Assembly (NCBI RefSeq): GCF_048820915.1
Contig: NZ_JBMERR010000015.1
Coordinates: 1 to 64,000, forward strand
From: Cribrihabitans_A pelagius
GTDB lineage: Bacteria > Pseudomonadota > Alphaproteobacteria > Rhodobacterales > Rhodobacteraceae
Direction of reading: 5' to 3'
DNA: 64,000 nt
A program made the translations under genes and the position numbers. Shown one piece after another: positions 28,002 to 36,748 of this stretch (its first letter is position 1; the number at the start of each line of letters is the position of its first letter). The notes under the pieces are model-generated. The model saw only the letters and a program-made list of their open reading frames with translations. It was not told the origin of the DNA and searched no databases.

Positions 28002-28213
28002 CTAACTAACGTCAGCCTTGGTTTCATGCGCCGTAGACCCAAATCTGCGCGCCTCAGCGCCGGATCATCGACTTTATTTGGGCTTGATGCCGCCGGGAGG
28101 CTGCAGAGCTCTCTCTTCGCGCGGCTTCTTCGAGTAACCATTTTACGGAGCCCCGCACAAGAGGCACAATGCGGTTTTCCGTGATTTTTCTTTCAAAAAC
28201 GCGAATTTTCGCG

Positions 28214-29170
28214 TCAGTTTGCGCCAGAATTGCCGGAGTCTTCCCCGGAATCTGCGCCGCCATCGCCCGCGCTGCCGCCCGGACCGCCGCCTTTGCCGCC
28301 ACCTGCGCCAGCGCCTGTGCCAGCGCCTGTGCCCAGATGCGCCCGCACCACGCGGTCACGGCCGTCAAGGTCGGGCAGTACCGCGATGCCGGAAAGCCCC
28401 GCTGCGCGCAGAAGGTCACTCACATCCGCGCCTTGCGTGGGGCCGATTTCCAGCAGCACCCGGCCCCCCGGGGCCAAGTGGCGGCTGAGACCCGCGGCGA
28501 TCTGCCGGTAGGCCCCCAGCCCGTCGCCGCCGTCGGTCAGCGCCATGTCCGGCTCGTGGCCGCGCACCTCCTCAGACAGCTCCGCCATTTCATCTAGCGC
28601 GATGTAGGGCGGGTTCGAGACGATCAGGTCGAATTTTCCCGCGACCGCGGCAAACCAGTCCGACTGGCGGATGTCGGCGCGCTCGGCCACCCGGTGCAGC
28701 ACCGCATTGGCGCTGGCCTGCAGACAGGCGGCCTCGCTCAGATCGACACCCAGGCCGGTGGCCTCGGCGCGTTCCGCCAGCAGCGTGACCAGGATGCAGC
28801 CGGAACCGAGCCCCAGGTCCAGCACCCGCTGGTAGGGGCCCGCCAGCGCCGCCTCGATCAGGGCTTCGGTTTCGGGGCGCGGGTCCAGCACCTCGCGCGA
28901 GACCTTGAAGCGGCGGCCGTAGAATTCGCGCTCGCCAACCAGATGCGAGACCGGCACCCGCACCGCGCGCAGCGCGATCAGCTGCTCGTAGCGCTCGGCC
29001 ACCTCGGGCGCGAGGTCCTCGGGCGCAATCAGCGTGACGCGGCTGGCTTCGATGCGGGCGGCATGGGCGAGCAGCACGCGGGCGTCGCGGGCCGGGTCAG
29101 GCACCCCCGCAGCCCGAAGCCGGGCGGCGGCGGCGGCCATGGCCTGGGCGGCGGTCGCGGGCCCGTTCAT
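28214..29170 (-). CDS. prmC: Release factor N5-glutamine methyltransferase
   Basis: A 318-residue SAM enzyme that methylates the GGQ glutamine of release factors RF1 and RF2. It has an N-terminal helical domain, then VLDLGLGSGCILVTLLAE for SAM binding and the catalytic motif NPPYIALDEM. The usual family length is about 280; here residues after about 280 form a Gly/Ala/Ser-rich tail (GTGAGTGAGAGGGKGGGP) that looks disordered. Its start overlaps the prfA stop, so enzyme and substrate are translationally coupled. Confidence 0.95.
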   Translation of the reverse strand: MNGPATAAQAMAAAAARLRAAGVPDPARDARVLLAHAARIEASRVTLIAPEDLAPEVAERYEQLIALRAVRVPVSHLVGEREFYGRRFKVSREVLDPRPETEALIEAALAGPYQRVLDLGLGSGCILVTLLAERAEATGLGVDLSEAACLQASANAVLHRVAERADIRQSDWFAAVAGKFDLIVSNPPYIALDEMAELSEEVRGHEPDMALTDGGDGLGAYRQIAAGLSRHLAPGGRVLLEIGPTQGADVSDLLRAAGLSGIAVLPDLDGRDRVVRAHLGTGAGTGAGAGGGKGGGPGGSAGDGGADSGEDSGNSGAN

Positions 29171-30222
29171 TGGCCCATCTCGGCCAGCAGCCGGGCCTGG
29201 TGATCGGCGGTCAGCGCGTCGATGATCTCGTCCAGCTCGCCGCCCATCACCTGCTCCAGCTTGTAAAGCGTGAGATTGATGCGGTGGTCGGTCATCCGGC
29301 CTTGCGGGAAGTTGTAGGTGCGGATCCGTTCGGAGCGGTCGCCGGTGCCCACCTGGCTCGCGCGGTCGGCGGAGCGTTCGCTGTCGATGCGCTGGCGCTC
29401 CAGATCGTAAAGCCGCGTTTTCAGCACCTGCATCGCGATCTCGCGGTTGCGGTGCTGCGACTTTTCCGAGGAGGTGACAACGATGCCGCTGGGGATATGG
29501 GTGATGCGCACAGCGGAATCGGTGGTGTTCACATGCTGGCCGCCCGCGCCCGAGGCGCGCATGGTGTCGATGCGCAGATCGTTCTGGTCGATCTGGATAT
29601 CGACATCTTCGGCCTCGGGCAGCACCGCGACGGTGGCCGCCGAGGTATGGATGCGGCCGCCGCTTTCGGTGGCGGGCACGCGCTGCACCCGGTGCACGCC
29701 GGATTCATACTTGAGCCGGGCAAAGACGTTGTCGCCCTTGATGTGGGCCACGACTTCCTTGATGCCGCCAAGCTCGGTCGCCTGCTCCTCGATGATGCCG
29801 AAGGACCAGCCCCGCGCCTCGGCATAGCGCTGGTACATGCGCAGGAGGTCGGCGGCAAACAGCGCCGCCTCGTCGCCGCCTGTGCCGGGGCGGATCTCCA
29901 GCATCGCCGGGCGGACGTCGGCCTCGTCCCGCGGCAGGAGCGCCAGCTGCAGGGCGTGCTCGGCCTCGGGCAGAGCGGCCTGCAGCGCCGGGATCTCCTC
30001 CTCGGCCAGCGCCTTCATGTCGGGGTCCGAGAGCATCGCCTCGGCGTCTTCGAGATCGGCGCGCAGGCGGCGGTAGGCGGTGATCTGTTCGGCCACCGGG
30101 CGCAGCCCGGCATATTCCCGCGCCAGCGCGGCAATGTCCCCGGCCCCGTTACCATCCGCCATTGCCGCTTCAAGATACTGAAACCGCTGCAGGATCTGTT
30201 CGAGGCGTTCTTCGGGAACCAT
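29167..30222 (-). CDS. prfA: Peptide chain release factor 1
   Basis: A 351-residue RF1 that reads UAA and UAG in the ribosomal A site and hydrolyses peptidyl-tRNA. The GGQ motif lies in ASGAGGQHVNTTDSAVRITH, with EKSQHRNRE after it. The codon-reading region carries PATESGGRIHTS in place of the common P(A/V)T tripeptide context. ATG 30222 (MVPEERLEQIL) gives normal length; the open frame runs far upstream but has no RF1 sequence there. Confidence 0.97.
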   Translation of the reverse strand: MVPEERLEQILQRFQYLEAAMADGNGAGDIAALAREYAGLRPVAEQITAYRRLRADLEDAEAMLSDPDMKALAEEEIPALQAALPEAEHALQLALLPRDEADVRPAMLEIRPGTGGDEAALFAADLLRMYQRYAEARGWSFGIIEEQATELGGIKEVVAHIKGDNVFARLKYESGVHRVQRVPATESGGRIHTSAATVAVLPEAEDVDIQIDQNDLRIDTMRASGAGGQHVNTTDSAVRITHIPSGIVVTSSEKSQHRNREIAMQVLKTRLYDLERQRIDSERSADRASQVGTGDRSERIRTYNFPQGRMTDHRINLTLYKLEQVMGGELDEIIDALTADHQARLLAEMGQ

Positions 30223-30279
30223 GGGTGGGCCTATCCGTTCCAAGTTTGGCGTCGCTGGCACCTGTGATATGCTAGTGCC

Positions 30280-30666
30280 ATGCAACATGCCAGTGCCCAT
30301 CATTCCTGTGCCCTCCATACAAGTGCCCGTCTTTGCCGCCGGCGGCGGGCGGGGGGCCGGGGGACCGGCGCACGCCTTGGTCGCGCGCTCTTGGCAGCGG
30401 TCCTGCTGGCGTTCGCGGGCGGTGCGGGCGCCGAGCTGACCGCACAGAGCGGCAAGACCATCGACTGCTACTGCACCGACAAGACCGGCGCCCGGGTCGA
30501 GCTTGGCGAGATGCGCTGCCTGTCGGTGGACGGTCGCCAGTACCTCGCCCAGTGCCAGATGTCGCTGAACGTGCCGATGTGGCGCGAGGTGCGGGAGAGC
30601 TGCCTGTCGGCCGCGCTGAGCTCGCCGCGGAACTTCAGCGCGCTGCGCGCTCCGCCGCCGCTCTGA
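30280..30666 (+). CDS. Small secreted cysteine-containing protein, conserved hypothetical
   Basis: A frame of 128 codons. A hydrophobic signal-like segment (ALLAAVLLAFAGGAGA) is followed by a compact domain with five cysteines: TIDCYCTDKTGARVELGEMR, then CLSVDGRQYLAQCQMS, then VPMWREVRESCLS. The spacing suggests disulfides in the periplasm. The start is uncertain: ATG 30280 gives a long Arg/His-rich N-region. It is divergent from prfA. I do not recognise a named family. Confidence 0.7.
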   Translation: MQHASAHHSCALHTSARLCRRRRAGGRGTGARLGRALLAAVLLAFAGGAGAELTAQSGKTIDCYCTDKTGARVELGEMRCLSVDGRQYLAQCQMSLNVPMWREVRESCLSAALSSPRNFSALRAPPPL

Positions 30667-30880
30667 CGCGGCTGTGACCGCCTTCGGTTGATGGTTCGGC
30701 GCCAGACGCTGCCGGAGGCAGCCAAGCCGCTGTGAAGCGGCTTTGCGCCGCGCAGAAGGCGCGGCGCAAAGCCCAACCGCCGGGGGATTTCCTTGAAATG
30801 CCGCTGGGCGGGCGGGAGCGCTCCCCCCAGATGGACCGGGGCCGCGTTGCGGGGCCGGCCGGCCTCCCCCGCCCCGAGGG

Positions 30881-31321
30881 TTAGTCCGGCGCTTCCGCCT
30901 GAGCCCCGGCGCGTTCCATCCGGCCCAGCCAGCGGTTGATGCGCGCCTTGTTGGCGCCAAGGTCGGAGCGGCCGAAACGCAGCCGGGCGTAGACCTTCAA
31001 CAGCTCGCCGTCCTGCCTGGCGGTGGTATAATCGGGCAGCCCCAGCACCTGGGTGCGGGTGATATAGGTCGCCATGCCGTCCTGCGGCCCGCCCGCCAGC
31101 ACAGAGGTACGCGGTGCGGCGGTGGCGATGCGGTGGAAGCGCTCCAGCCCGTCCGGCCCGGTGCGCACCACCCGGAACACGCCGCCGCGGAACTCCTTGT
31201 CCTCGCTGAATTCGGGCTGGGTGTTCCAGTCCAGCGGATCGCTTGGCGCCAGCCGCACGAAGCCGAGGCCCACCACCAGAGCCGCCACCAGCAGCCAAGC
31301 CAGAAGCATCAGCCGCCCCAT
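30881..31321 (-). CDS. DUF1499 domain protein, membrane-anchored
   Basis: A 146-residue protein with one N-terminal helix (LMLLAWLLVAALVVGLGFV) and a DUF1499 domain. That domain includes LERFHRIATAAPRTSVLAGG, ATYITRTQVLGLPDYTT and VYARLRFGRSDLGANKARI. It most likely faces the periplasm. Function is unknown. It follows the two ureohydrolase genes in the same direction by 69 bases. Confidence 0.85.
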   Translation of the reverse strand: MGRLMLLAWLLVAALVVGLGFVRLAPSDPLDWNTQPEFSEDKEFRGGVFRVVRTGPDGLERFHRIATAAPRTSVLAGGPQDGMATYITRTQVLGLPDYTTARQDGELLKVYARLRFGRSDLGANKARINRWLGRMERAGAQAEAPD

Positions 31322-31390
31322 TGCCGTCTCAAGGTCACCCTTGCCTCCTCCCTGTGCAGGCGCAGCCCCCTGCCCGGGCGGCCTCCCCGC

Positions 31391-32338
31391 TTATCGTGTC
31401 TTCACCCCCGGCAGCACGCACAACAGCTCGTAGAGCAGATTGGCCGCCACCAGGGCGGTATTGCCCGAGGGATCGTAGGGCGGCGAGACCTCGACCAGGT
31501 CGCAGCCCACGATGTTCACCCCCCGGAGCGCCCGGATCAGCTCCAACGCCTGCGGCGTGGTCAGCCCGCCGATCTCCGGCGTGCCGGTACCCGGCGCAAA
31601 AGCCGGGTCGAGACTATCGATATCATAGCTCACATAGACCGGCCTATTGCCGATATCGCGGCGAATTTCCGCACCCATGCCGCTGAGCGAGCGGTTCCAC
31701 AGCTCCTGCACCGGGAAGTGCTGAAACCCCCAGCCCTGCGCCTCGGTGAAGTCGGTGGCGGCATAACCGGTGCCCCGGATGCCGATCTGATATGTCTTGT
31801 CGGGGACGATCAGCCCTTCCTCGAAAGCGCGGCGGAAGACGGTGCCGTGGGTCTCCTTCTCGCCGAACATCTCGTCGTTGACATCGGCGTGGGCATCCAC
31901 ATGCACCAGCGCCACGGGGCCGTATTTGCGGGCGATGGCGCGCAGGATCGGCAGGGTGATCGAGTGATCGCCGCCCATCGCCACCGGCACCGCATCGCTG
32001 TCGAGGATAGCGTCATAGCTGTCCTCGATGATGCGCAGCGAGTCCTTAAGCGAAAACGTGTTGATCGCCAGATCGCCGATATCCGCCACGTTCAGGCTGT
32101 CGAAGGGCGCCGCCCCCGAGGCCATGTTGTAAGGCCTGAGCATCGCGCTTTCGGCGCGGATCTGCTTGGGGCCGAAGCGGGTGCCGGAGCGCCAGGAGGT
32201 GCCGATATCCATCGGAATGCCCAGCACCGCCACGTCGATCCCGTCGAGCGAGGTCGCCTGCGGCAGCCGCATGAAGGTGTTGGGTCCGGAAAACCGCGCC
32301 AGGTCGTTGCCGCTGATCGGCTGGTTGAACTCAGTCAT
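31391..32338 (-). CDS. Agmatinase-family ureohydrolase (second of a tandem pair)
   Basis: A 315-residue binuclear manganese enzyme that releases urea from a guanidino compound. Metal-binding motifs are GGDHSITLP, HVDAHADVN and SYDIDSLDPAFAPGTGTPE. The start GTSWRSGTRFGPKQIR is typical of agmatinase and guanidinobutyrase rather than arginase. The actual substrate (agmatine, guanidinobutyrate or guanidinopropionate) cannot be fixed from sequence. Its first eight bases overlap the upstream paralogue, so both are made from one message. Confidence 0.9.
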   Translation of the reverse strand: MTEFNQPISGNDLARFSGPNTFMRLPQATSLDGIDVAVLGIPMDIGTSWRSGTRFGPKQIRAESAMLRPYNMASGAAPFDSLNVADIGDLAINTFSLKDSLRIIEDSYDAILDSDAVPVAMGGDHSITLPILRAIARKYGPVALVHVDAHADVNDEMFGEKETHGTVFRRAFEEGLIVPDKTYQIGIRGTGYAATDFTEAQGWGFQHFPVQELWNRSLSGMGAEIRRDIGNRPVYVSYDIDSLDPAFAPGTGTPEIGGLTTPQALELIRALRGVNIVGCDLVEVSPPYDPSGNTALVAANLLYELLCVLPGVKTR

Positions 32339-33299
32339 TGCGTCTCATGTTCCAGCCCAGCAGGCAGAGGATGTTCATCGCCACATGGGCGCCCGCAATC
32401 GCGGTGGCGCCGGTGGTGTCGAAGGGCGGCGAGACCTCAACCACATCGCCGCCCTTGAAATCGAGCCCGGCCAGATCGCGCAGGATGCGCGCCGCCTGCG
32501 CCGAAGTGAGCCCGCCCCAGACCGGGGTGCCGGTGCCGGGCGCGAACGCCGGGTCCAGGCAGTCGATGTCGAAGGTGAGATAGGCCGGGCGGTCGCCGAC
32601 GATGCCGCGGATGCGCCGCGCGGTCTCCGCAGGCCCGATCTCGTGCACTTCGGGCGCGTCGATGACGGAGACGCCCAGCGTGTCCTCGTTGGTGGTGCGG
32701 ATGCCCACCTGAACCGAGGTCTTGGGGTCGACGATCCCCGACTTCACTGCCTTGTAGAACATAGTGCCGTGATCGACGCGGGAGAAATCGTCATCCGCCC
32801 AGGTGTCGGTATGGGCATCGAACTGCACCAGCGAGATGGGCCCGTACTTCTCGGCGTAGGCTTTCAGGATCGGGAAGCTGATGTAGTGATCGCCGCCCAG
32901 CGTGACCGAGGCGGTGCCGCTGCCGAGGATGCCGCGGATATGCGCCGTCAGGGCTGCCGGGAAGGCCGACACATCGGCATAGTCGAAGGCCAGGTCGCCA
33001 TAATCGGCAATTGCCAGCTCGCTCAGAGGGTCGTAGCCCCACCCATAAGGCGCATCCGGGCTCTGCAGCAGCGACGCCTCGCGGATTGCGCGCGGCCCGA
33101 GCCTTGTGCCGGGGCGGTTGGTCACCGCCTGGTCGAAGGGCACGCCAGTGACGGCGATGTCGGCAGCGCTCAGGTCCTTGGTGTAGCGGCGGCGCGCGAA
33201 GGAGGCCGCCCCGCCAAAGGTGTTCTCGAAGCTCAGACCTTTCAGGTCCGCGCGGGTGAAGGCCTGATCGACCTGGGTCTTGGCGTCTTCCAGTGCCAT
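32331..33299 (-). CDS. speB: Agmatinase-family ureohydrolase (first of a tandem pair)
   Basis: A 322-residue ureohydrolase with the metal motifs GGDHYISFPIL, QFDAHTDTW and TFDIDCLDPAFAPGTGTP. TNRPGTRLGPRAIREAS and YGWGYDPLSELAIADYGD match the proteobacterial agmatinase SpeB more closely than the paralogue does. It would convert agmatine to putrescine and urea. It leads the pair; an M20 amidohydrolase lies 171 bases upstream in the same direction. Confidence 0.88.
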   Translation of the reverse strand: MALEDAKTQVDQAFTRADLKGLSFENTFGGAASFARRRYTKDLSAADIAVTGVPFDQAVTNRPGTRLGPRAIREASLLQSPDAPYGWGYDPLSELAIADYGDLAFDYADVSAFPAALTAHIRGILGSGTASVTLGGDHYISFPILKAYAEKYGPISLVQFDAHTDTWADDDFSRVDHGTMFYKAVKSGIVDPKTSVQVGIRTTNEDTLGVSVIDAPEVHEIGPAETARRIRGIVGDRPAYLTFDIDCLDPAFAPGTGTPVWGGLTSAQAARILRDLAGLDFKGGDVVEVSPPFDTTGATAIAGAHVAMNILCLLGWNMRRND

Positions 33300-33470
33300 G
33301 CGGCGTCTGCCCCTGTTCTGATATCGGATGATCCTTGCGGTTTCGAATAGCCGGCGCCGGGCGGCTTGTCACCACTCCCGCCGCCCGCTTGCGGCTCTCC
33401 TGTGGCCGCCCTGCGGCTGCGGTCCGGTCCGCCAGCCTCGGGGGGCTTTGTCCCGGGGTCCGCGTCCGGC

Positions 33471-34646
33471 TCAGGTCACCGGCTGCGCGCGCTCCACCAG
33501 CCGGGCAAAGAAGGAGGCCCCCACCGGTGCCACCGCATCGTTGAAATCGTATTTCGGATGATGCAGCCCGGCGCTCTCGCCCTGGCCGAGGAACAGGTAG
33601 GCGCCGGGGCGCGCTTCCAGCATATAGGCGAAATCCTCCGCCCCCATCTCGCGGCCGCCCTCCGGCTCGACGTTACCCTCGCCCGCGATCTCACGTGCCA
33701 CGCCGACCGCGAACGTGGTCTTGCCGGCATCGTTGATGGTGGCCGGGTATCCGACCTCATAGTCCAGCTCCGCCGTCACGCCGTAGCTCGCGGCCTGCCC
33801 CGCGACGATCTCCTTCATGCGGCGCATCACCATCTGCTGCACCTGCGGATTGAAGGTGCGCACGGTGCCGTTGATATAGGCAGTGCCGGGGATCACATTG
33901 TCCACCGTGCCGGTGTGGATCTGGGTGACCGAGACCACCAGATCCTCCAGCGTGTGGTGGTTGCGGCTGACGATGGTCTGGATCGCCTGCGCGATGCCGC
34001 AAGCCGCCATCACCGGGTCGCGGGTCTCATGCGGCATGGCGCCATGGCCGCCCTGGCCCTGAATGTGAATGTGGAAAGTATCGACCGCCGCCATCAGCGC
34101 CCCCGGCGTGGTCAGGAAACTGCCCTCGGCCATCCCCGGCGCATTGTGCAGCGCATAGACCTCGCCGATGCCGAAACGCTCCATGATGCCCTCTTCCACC
34201 ATGATGCGGGCGCCGCCGATGGCCTCCTCGGCGGGCTGGAAGATCAGCGCCACGCGCCCCTTGAAGTTGCGCGTCTCGGCCAGGTACTTGGCCGCGCCCA
34301 GCAGCATCGTGGTATGGCCGTCATGGCCGCAGGCATGCATGGCGCCGGGATGCTGCGAAGCGTACTCGGCGCCGGTCTCCTCGCTCATCGGCAGCGCGTC
34401 CATGTCGGCGCGCAGGCCAATGGTGGGGCCCTCTCCGGCTTCATTCCCCTGGCCGTTGATGATCGCCACCATGCCGCTGGTCGCGATCCCCTCGTGCAGC
34501 TCGTCCACACCGAACTCCCGCAGCCGCTCCGCCACGAAGGCCGCGGTCCTGGGCAGCTCCAGCGCCAGCTCGGGGATCTGGTGCAGATGCCGCCGCCAGG
34601 CCGTCATTTCCTCGGCGTAATCGGCAATTCGGTTCACGACCGGCAT
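33471..34646 (-). CDS. M20 family amidohydrolase (hippurate hydrolase-like)
   Basis: A 391-residue metallopeptidase that cleaves an N-acyl or aromatic-acyl amino-acid amide. Metal ligands lie in GLRADMDALPM, HACGHDGHTTMLLGAAKYL and FQPAEEAIGGA, with the catalytic Glu in the last. The dimerisation domain includes HIQGQGGHGAMPHETRDPV, and the C-terminus has GAEDFAYML. ATG 34646 has AGGAGT nine bases upstream. It precedes the ureohydrolases in direction of transcription, which hints at shared nitrogen scavenging. Confidence 0.92.
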   Translation of the reverse strand: MPVVNRIADYAEEMTAWRRHLHQIPELALELPRTAAFVAERLREFGVDELHEGIATSGMVAIINGQGNEAGEGPTIGLRADMDALPMSEETGAEYASQHPGAMHACGHDGHTTMLLGAAKYLAETRNFKGRVALIFQPAEEAIGGARIMVEEGIMERFGIGEVYALHNAPGMAEGSFLTTPGALMAAVDTFHIHIQGQGGHGAMPHETRDPVMAACGIAQAIQTIVSRNHHTLEDLVVSVTQIHTGTVDNVIPGTAYINGTVRTFNPQVQQMVMRRMKEIVAGQAASYGVTAELDYEVGYPATINDAGKTTFAVGVAREIAGEGNVEPEGGREMGAEDFAYMLEARPGAYLFLGQGESAGLHHPKYDFNDAVAPVGASFFARLVERAQPVT

Positions 34647-34708
34647 GGGCTGGACTCCTGTGTAAGACTCGCGATGATGCATCTGACACCGAAGCAAGCA
34701 GGGCCGCA

Positions 34709-35524
34709 ATGCCTCAAACCGATCTGATCCACGACGAAACCGCCGGCATCGAACGGCTCCTGGAAATCATGCAGCGCTTGCGCGATCCGCAAACCGGCTG
34801 CCCTTGGGACGTGGAGCAGGATTTCGCCAGCATCGCGCCCTATACCATTGAAGAGGCGTATGAAGTTGCCGATGCGATCGAGCGCGAGGCCTGGGACGAG
34901 CTGAAGGGCGAGTTGGGCGATCTCTTGTTCCAATCGGTCTTCCATGCCCAGATGGCGGCCGAGGCCGGGCATTTCACCTTCCAGGATGTGGTCGCCACCA
35001 TGTCTGGCAAAATGGTCGCCCGCCACCCGCATGTCTTCGGCGAGGAGTCCCGCGACAAGTCCGCCGAGGAGCAGAGCCGGGACTGGGAAGCGATCAAGGC
35101 GGCCGAGCGTGCGAGCCAGGCGCAGAGGGGCACGCTCGACGGCGTCGCCCTCGGGCTGCCCGCGCTTCTGCGCGCCTTCAAGCTGCAGAAACGCGCCGCC
35201 CGTGTGGGTTTCGACTGGCCCTCGGCAGACAATGTGATCGCCAAGATATGCGAGGAATGCGCCGAGCTGGTGGAGGCGCGCGACACGCTTTCGCAAACCG
35301 AGGTCGAGGAAGAATTCGGTGACCTGCTCTTCGTGATGGCGAACCTCGGCCGCCACCTCGGCGTCGAGCCCGAGGCGGCCCTGCGCCGCGCCAACGCGAA
35401 GTTCACCCGCCGTTTCGAGGGCGTGGAGACAAAACTCGCCGCCCGCGGCAAGACCCCCAGGGACAGCGACCTGGCTGAAATGGACGCGCTCTGGGACGCG
35501 GTAAAGACAGAGGAGCGCCGCTAA
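34709..35524 (+). CDS. mazG: Nucleoside triphosphate pyrophosphohydrolase MazG
   Basis: A 271-residue protein with two MazG domains that hydrolyse NTPs to NMP and pyrophosphate. Domain 1 opens LLEIMQRLRDPQTGCPWDVE and has EEAYEVADAIE with ELGDLLFQ. Domain 2 has KICEECAELVEARD and EEEFGDLLFVMANLGRHLG. The ExxE-ExxD pattern is intact in both. It is divergent from the M20 gene across 62 bases. Confidence 0.95.
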   Translation: MPQTDLIHDETAGIERLLEIMQRLRDPQTGCPWDVEQDFASIAPYTIEEAYEVADAIEREAWDELKGELGDLLFQSVFHAQMAAEAGHFTFQDVVATMSGKMVARHPHVFGEESRDKSAEEQSRDWEAIKAAERASQAQRGTLDGVALGLPALLRAFKLQKRAARVGFDWPSADNVIAKICEECAELVEARDTLSQTEVEEEFGDLLFVMANLGRHLGVEPEAALRRANAKFTRRFEGVETKLAARGKTPRDSDLAEMDALWDAVKTEERR

Positions 35525-35806
35525 GGCGCCCGCTGCCCCGCGCCGCGGCAAGCCTGACACGGCGTCTTGCGGGCGCCGTCCGCCCCCGCCCTCTTGCGGG
35601 CGCCGTCCGCCCCCGCCCTCCTGTCATCTTGCCATAAGTACTCAAACCTCCGCCACCAGCGGCGCAATGTGGCGGCTTCTGCTCTGCCCCGCCCCTATTC
35701 TTCTTTGCCCAAATACTCATAACTCCGCCGCCCGCCCCGCGCGCCGCGGCTGGACATTCGATGCCGCGCCTGCGACTGTCCGGCTCTCTAAAGCCGGAAC
35801 CAAGCC
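35525..35806. repeat. Intergenic stretch with a 27-bp tandem duplication and two gene-end motifs
   Basis: The 27-bp unit tcttgcgggcgccgtccgcc plus cccgccc occurs twice without a gap at 35565-35591 and 35592-35618. After it, two related motifs lie at 35624-35654 and 35697-35730. On the minus strand they read gagtacttatggcaagatga and gagtatttgggcaaagaaga. No ORF is credible here. Confidence 0.8.
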
Positions 35807-36748
35807 ATGAGCCCACGCAAGATCATCATCGACACCGACCCGGGCCAGGACGATGCCGTCGCCATCCTGCTGGCGCTCGCCAGCCCGGAGGAGATCGACC
35901 TCCTCGGCATCACCTGCGTCGCGGGCAACGTGCCGCTGGCGCGCACCGCGGTCAACGCGCGGCTGGTCTGCGAGGCGGCGGGGCGTCCGGATGTGAAGGT
36001 CTTCGCGGGCTGCAAGGCGCCGCTGGAGCGGCCGCTGGTCACCGCCGAGCATGTGCATGGCAAGACCGGGCTGGACGGGCCGGACCTCTGGGAGCCGCAA
36101 ATGCCGCTTGCCGGCGGCCATGGCGTGGATTTCATCATCGACACGTTGCGCGACGAGCCTGCGGGCAGCGTCACCCTCTGCCCGATCGGCCCGCTCACGA
36201 ATATTGCCGCCGCCTTCAACCGCGCCCCCGACGTGATCGAACGGGTGCAGGAGATCGTGCTGATGGGCGGCGCCTATTTCGAGGTCGGCAACATCACGCC
36301 GGCGGCGGAGTTCAACATCTACGTCGATCCGGAAGCGGCCGAAACCGTGTTCAAATCCGGGGTGCCGCTCACCGTGATGCCGCTCGATGTCACCCACAAG
36401 GTGCTGGCCACCCGCGACCGTGTCGCGGCGATCCGCGCGCTTGGCACCAGGGCCGCCACCTTCACCGCGGATATGCTCGGCTTCTTCGAGCGTTTCGACG
36501 TCGCCAAATACGGCAGTGCCGGGGCGCCGCTGCATGATCCCTGCACCGTGGCCTATCTGATCCGCCCCGAGCTGTTCAGCGGCCGCCATATCAACGTGGA
36601 GATCGAAACCTCTTCCGAGCTGACCCTCGGCATGACCGTAGCGGACTGGTGGGGGGTCACGGACCGGGTGCCCAATGCGCTGTTTATCGGCGATGCGGAT
36701 GCGGACGGATTTTTCAAGCTGCTGACCGAGCGGCTGGCACGGCTATGA
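35807..36748 (+). CDS. Inosine/uridine-preferring nucleoside hydrolase
   Basis: A 313-residue calcium enzyme that splits N-glycosidic bonds of nucleosides. The N-terminal signature IIIDTDPGQDDAVAILLAL supplies the calcium aspartates. Other motifs are CPIGPLTNIAAAFNRAPDV, LMGGAYFEVGNITPAAEFN and the late HDPCTVAYLI. The base specificity cannot be assigned. It is coupled to the acetyltransferase downstream by an ATGA overlap. Confidence 0.94.
   Translation: MSPRKIIIDTDPGQDDAVAILLALASPEEIDLLGITCVAGNVPLARTAVNARLVCEAAGRPDVKVFAGCKAPLERPLVTAEHVHGKTGLDGPDLWEPQMPLAGGHGVDFIIDTLRDEPAGSVTLCPIGPLTNIAAAFNRAPDVIERVQEIVLMGGAYFEVGNITPAAEFNIYVDPEAAETVFKSGVPLTVMPLDVTHKVLATRDRVAAIRALGTRAATFTADMLGFFERFDVAKYGSAGAPLHDPCTVAYLIRPELFSGRHINVEIETSSELTLGMTVADWWGVTDRVPNALFIGDADADGFFKLLTERLARL

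Noticed and set aside
30223..30960. Extension of RF1 to 597 residues
   Set aside because: No RF1-like sequence exists upstream of ATG 30222, and the extension runs antisense through a secreted-protein gene.
32166..33350. 394-codon plus-strand frame
   Set aside because: It is antisense to the two ureohydrolases with no start signal; a GC-rich shadow.
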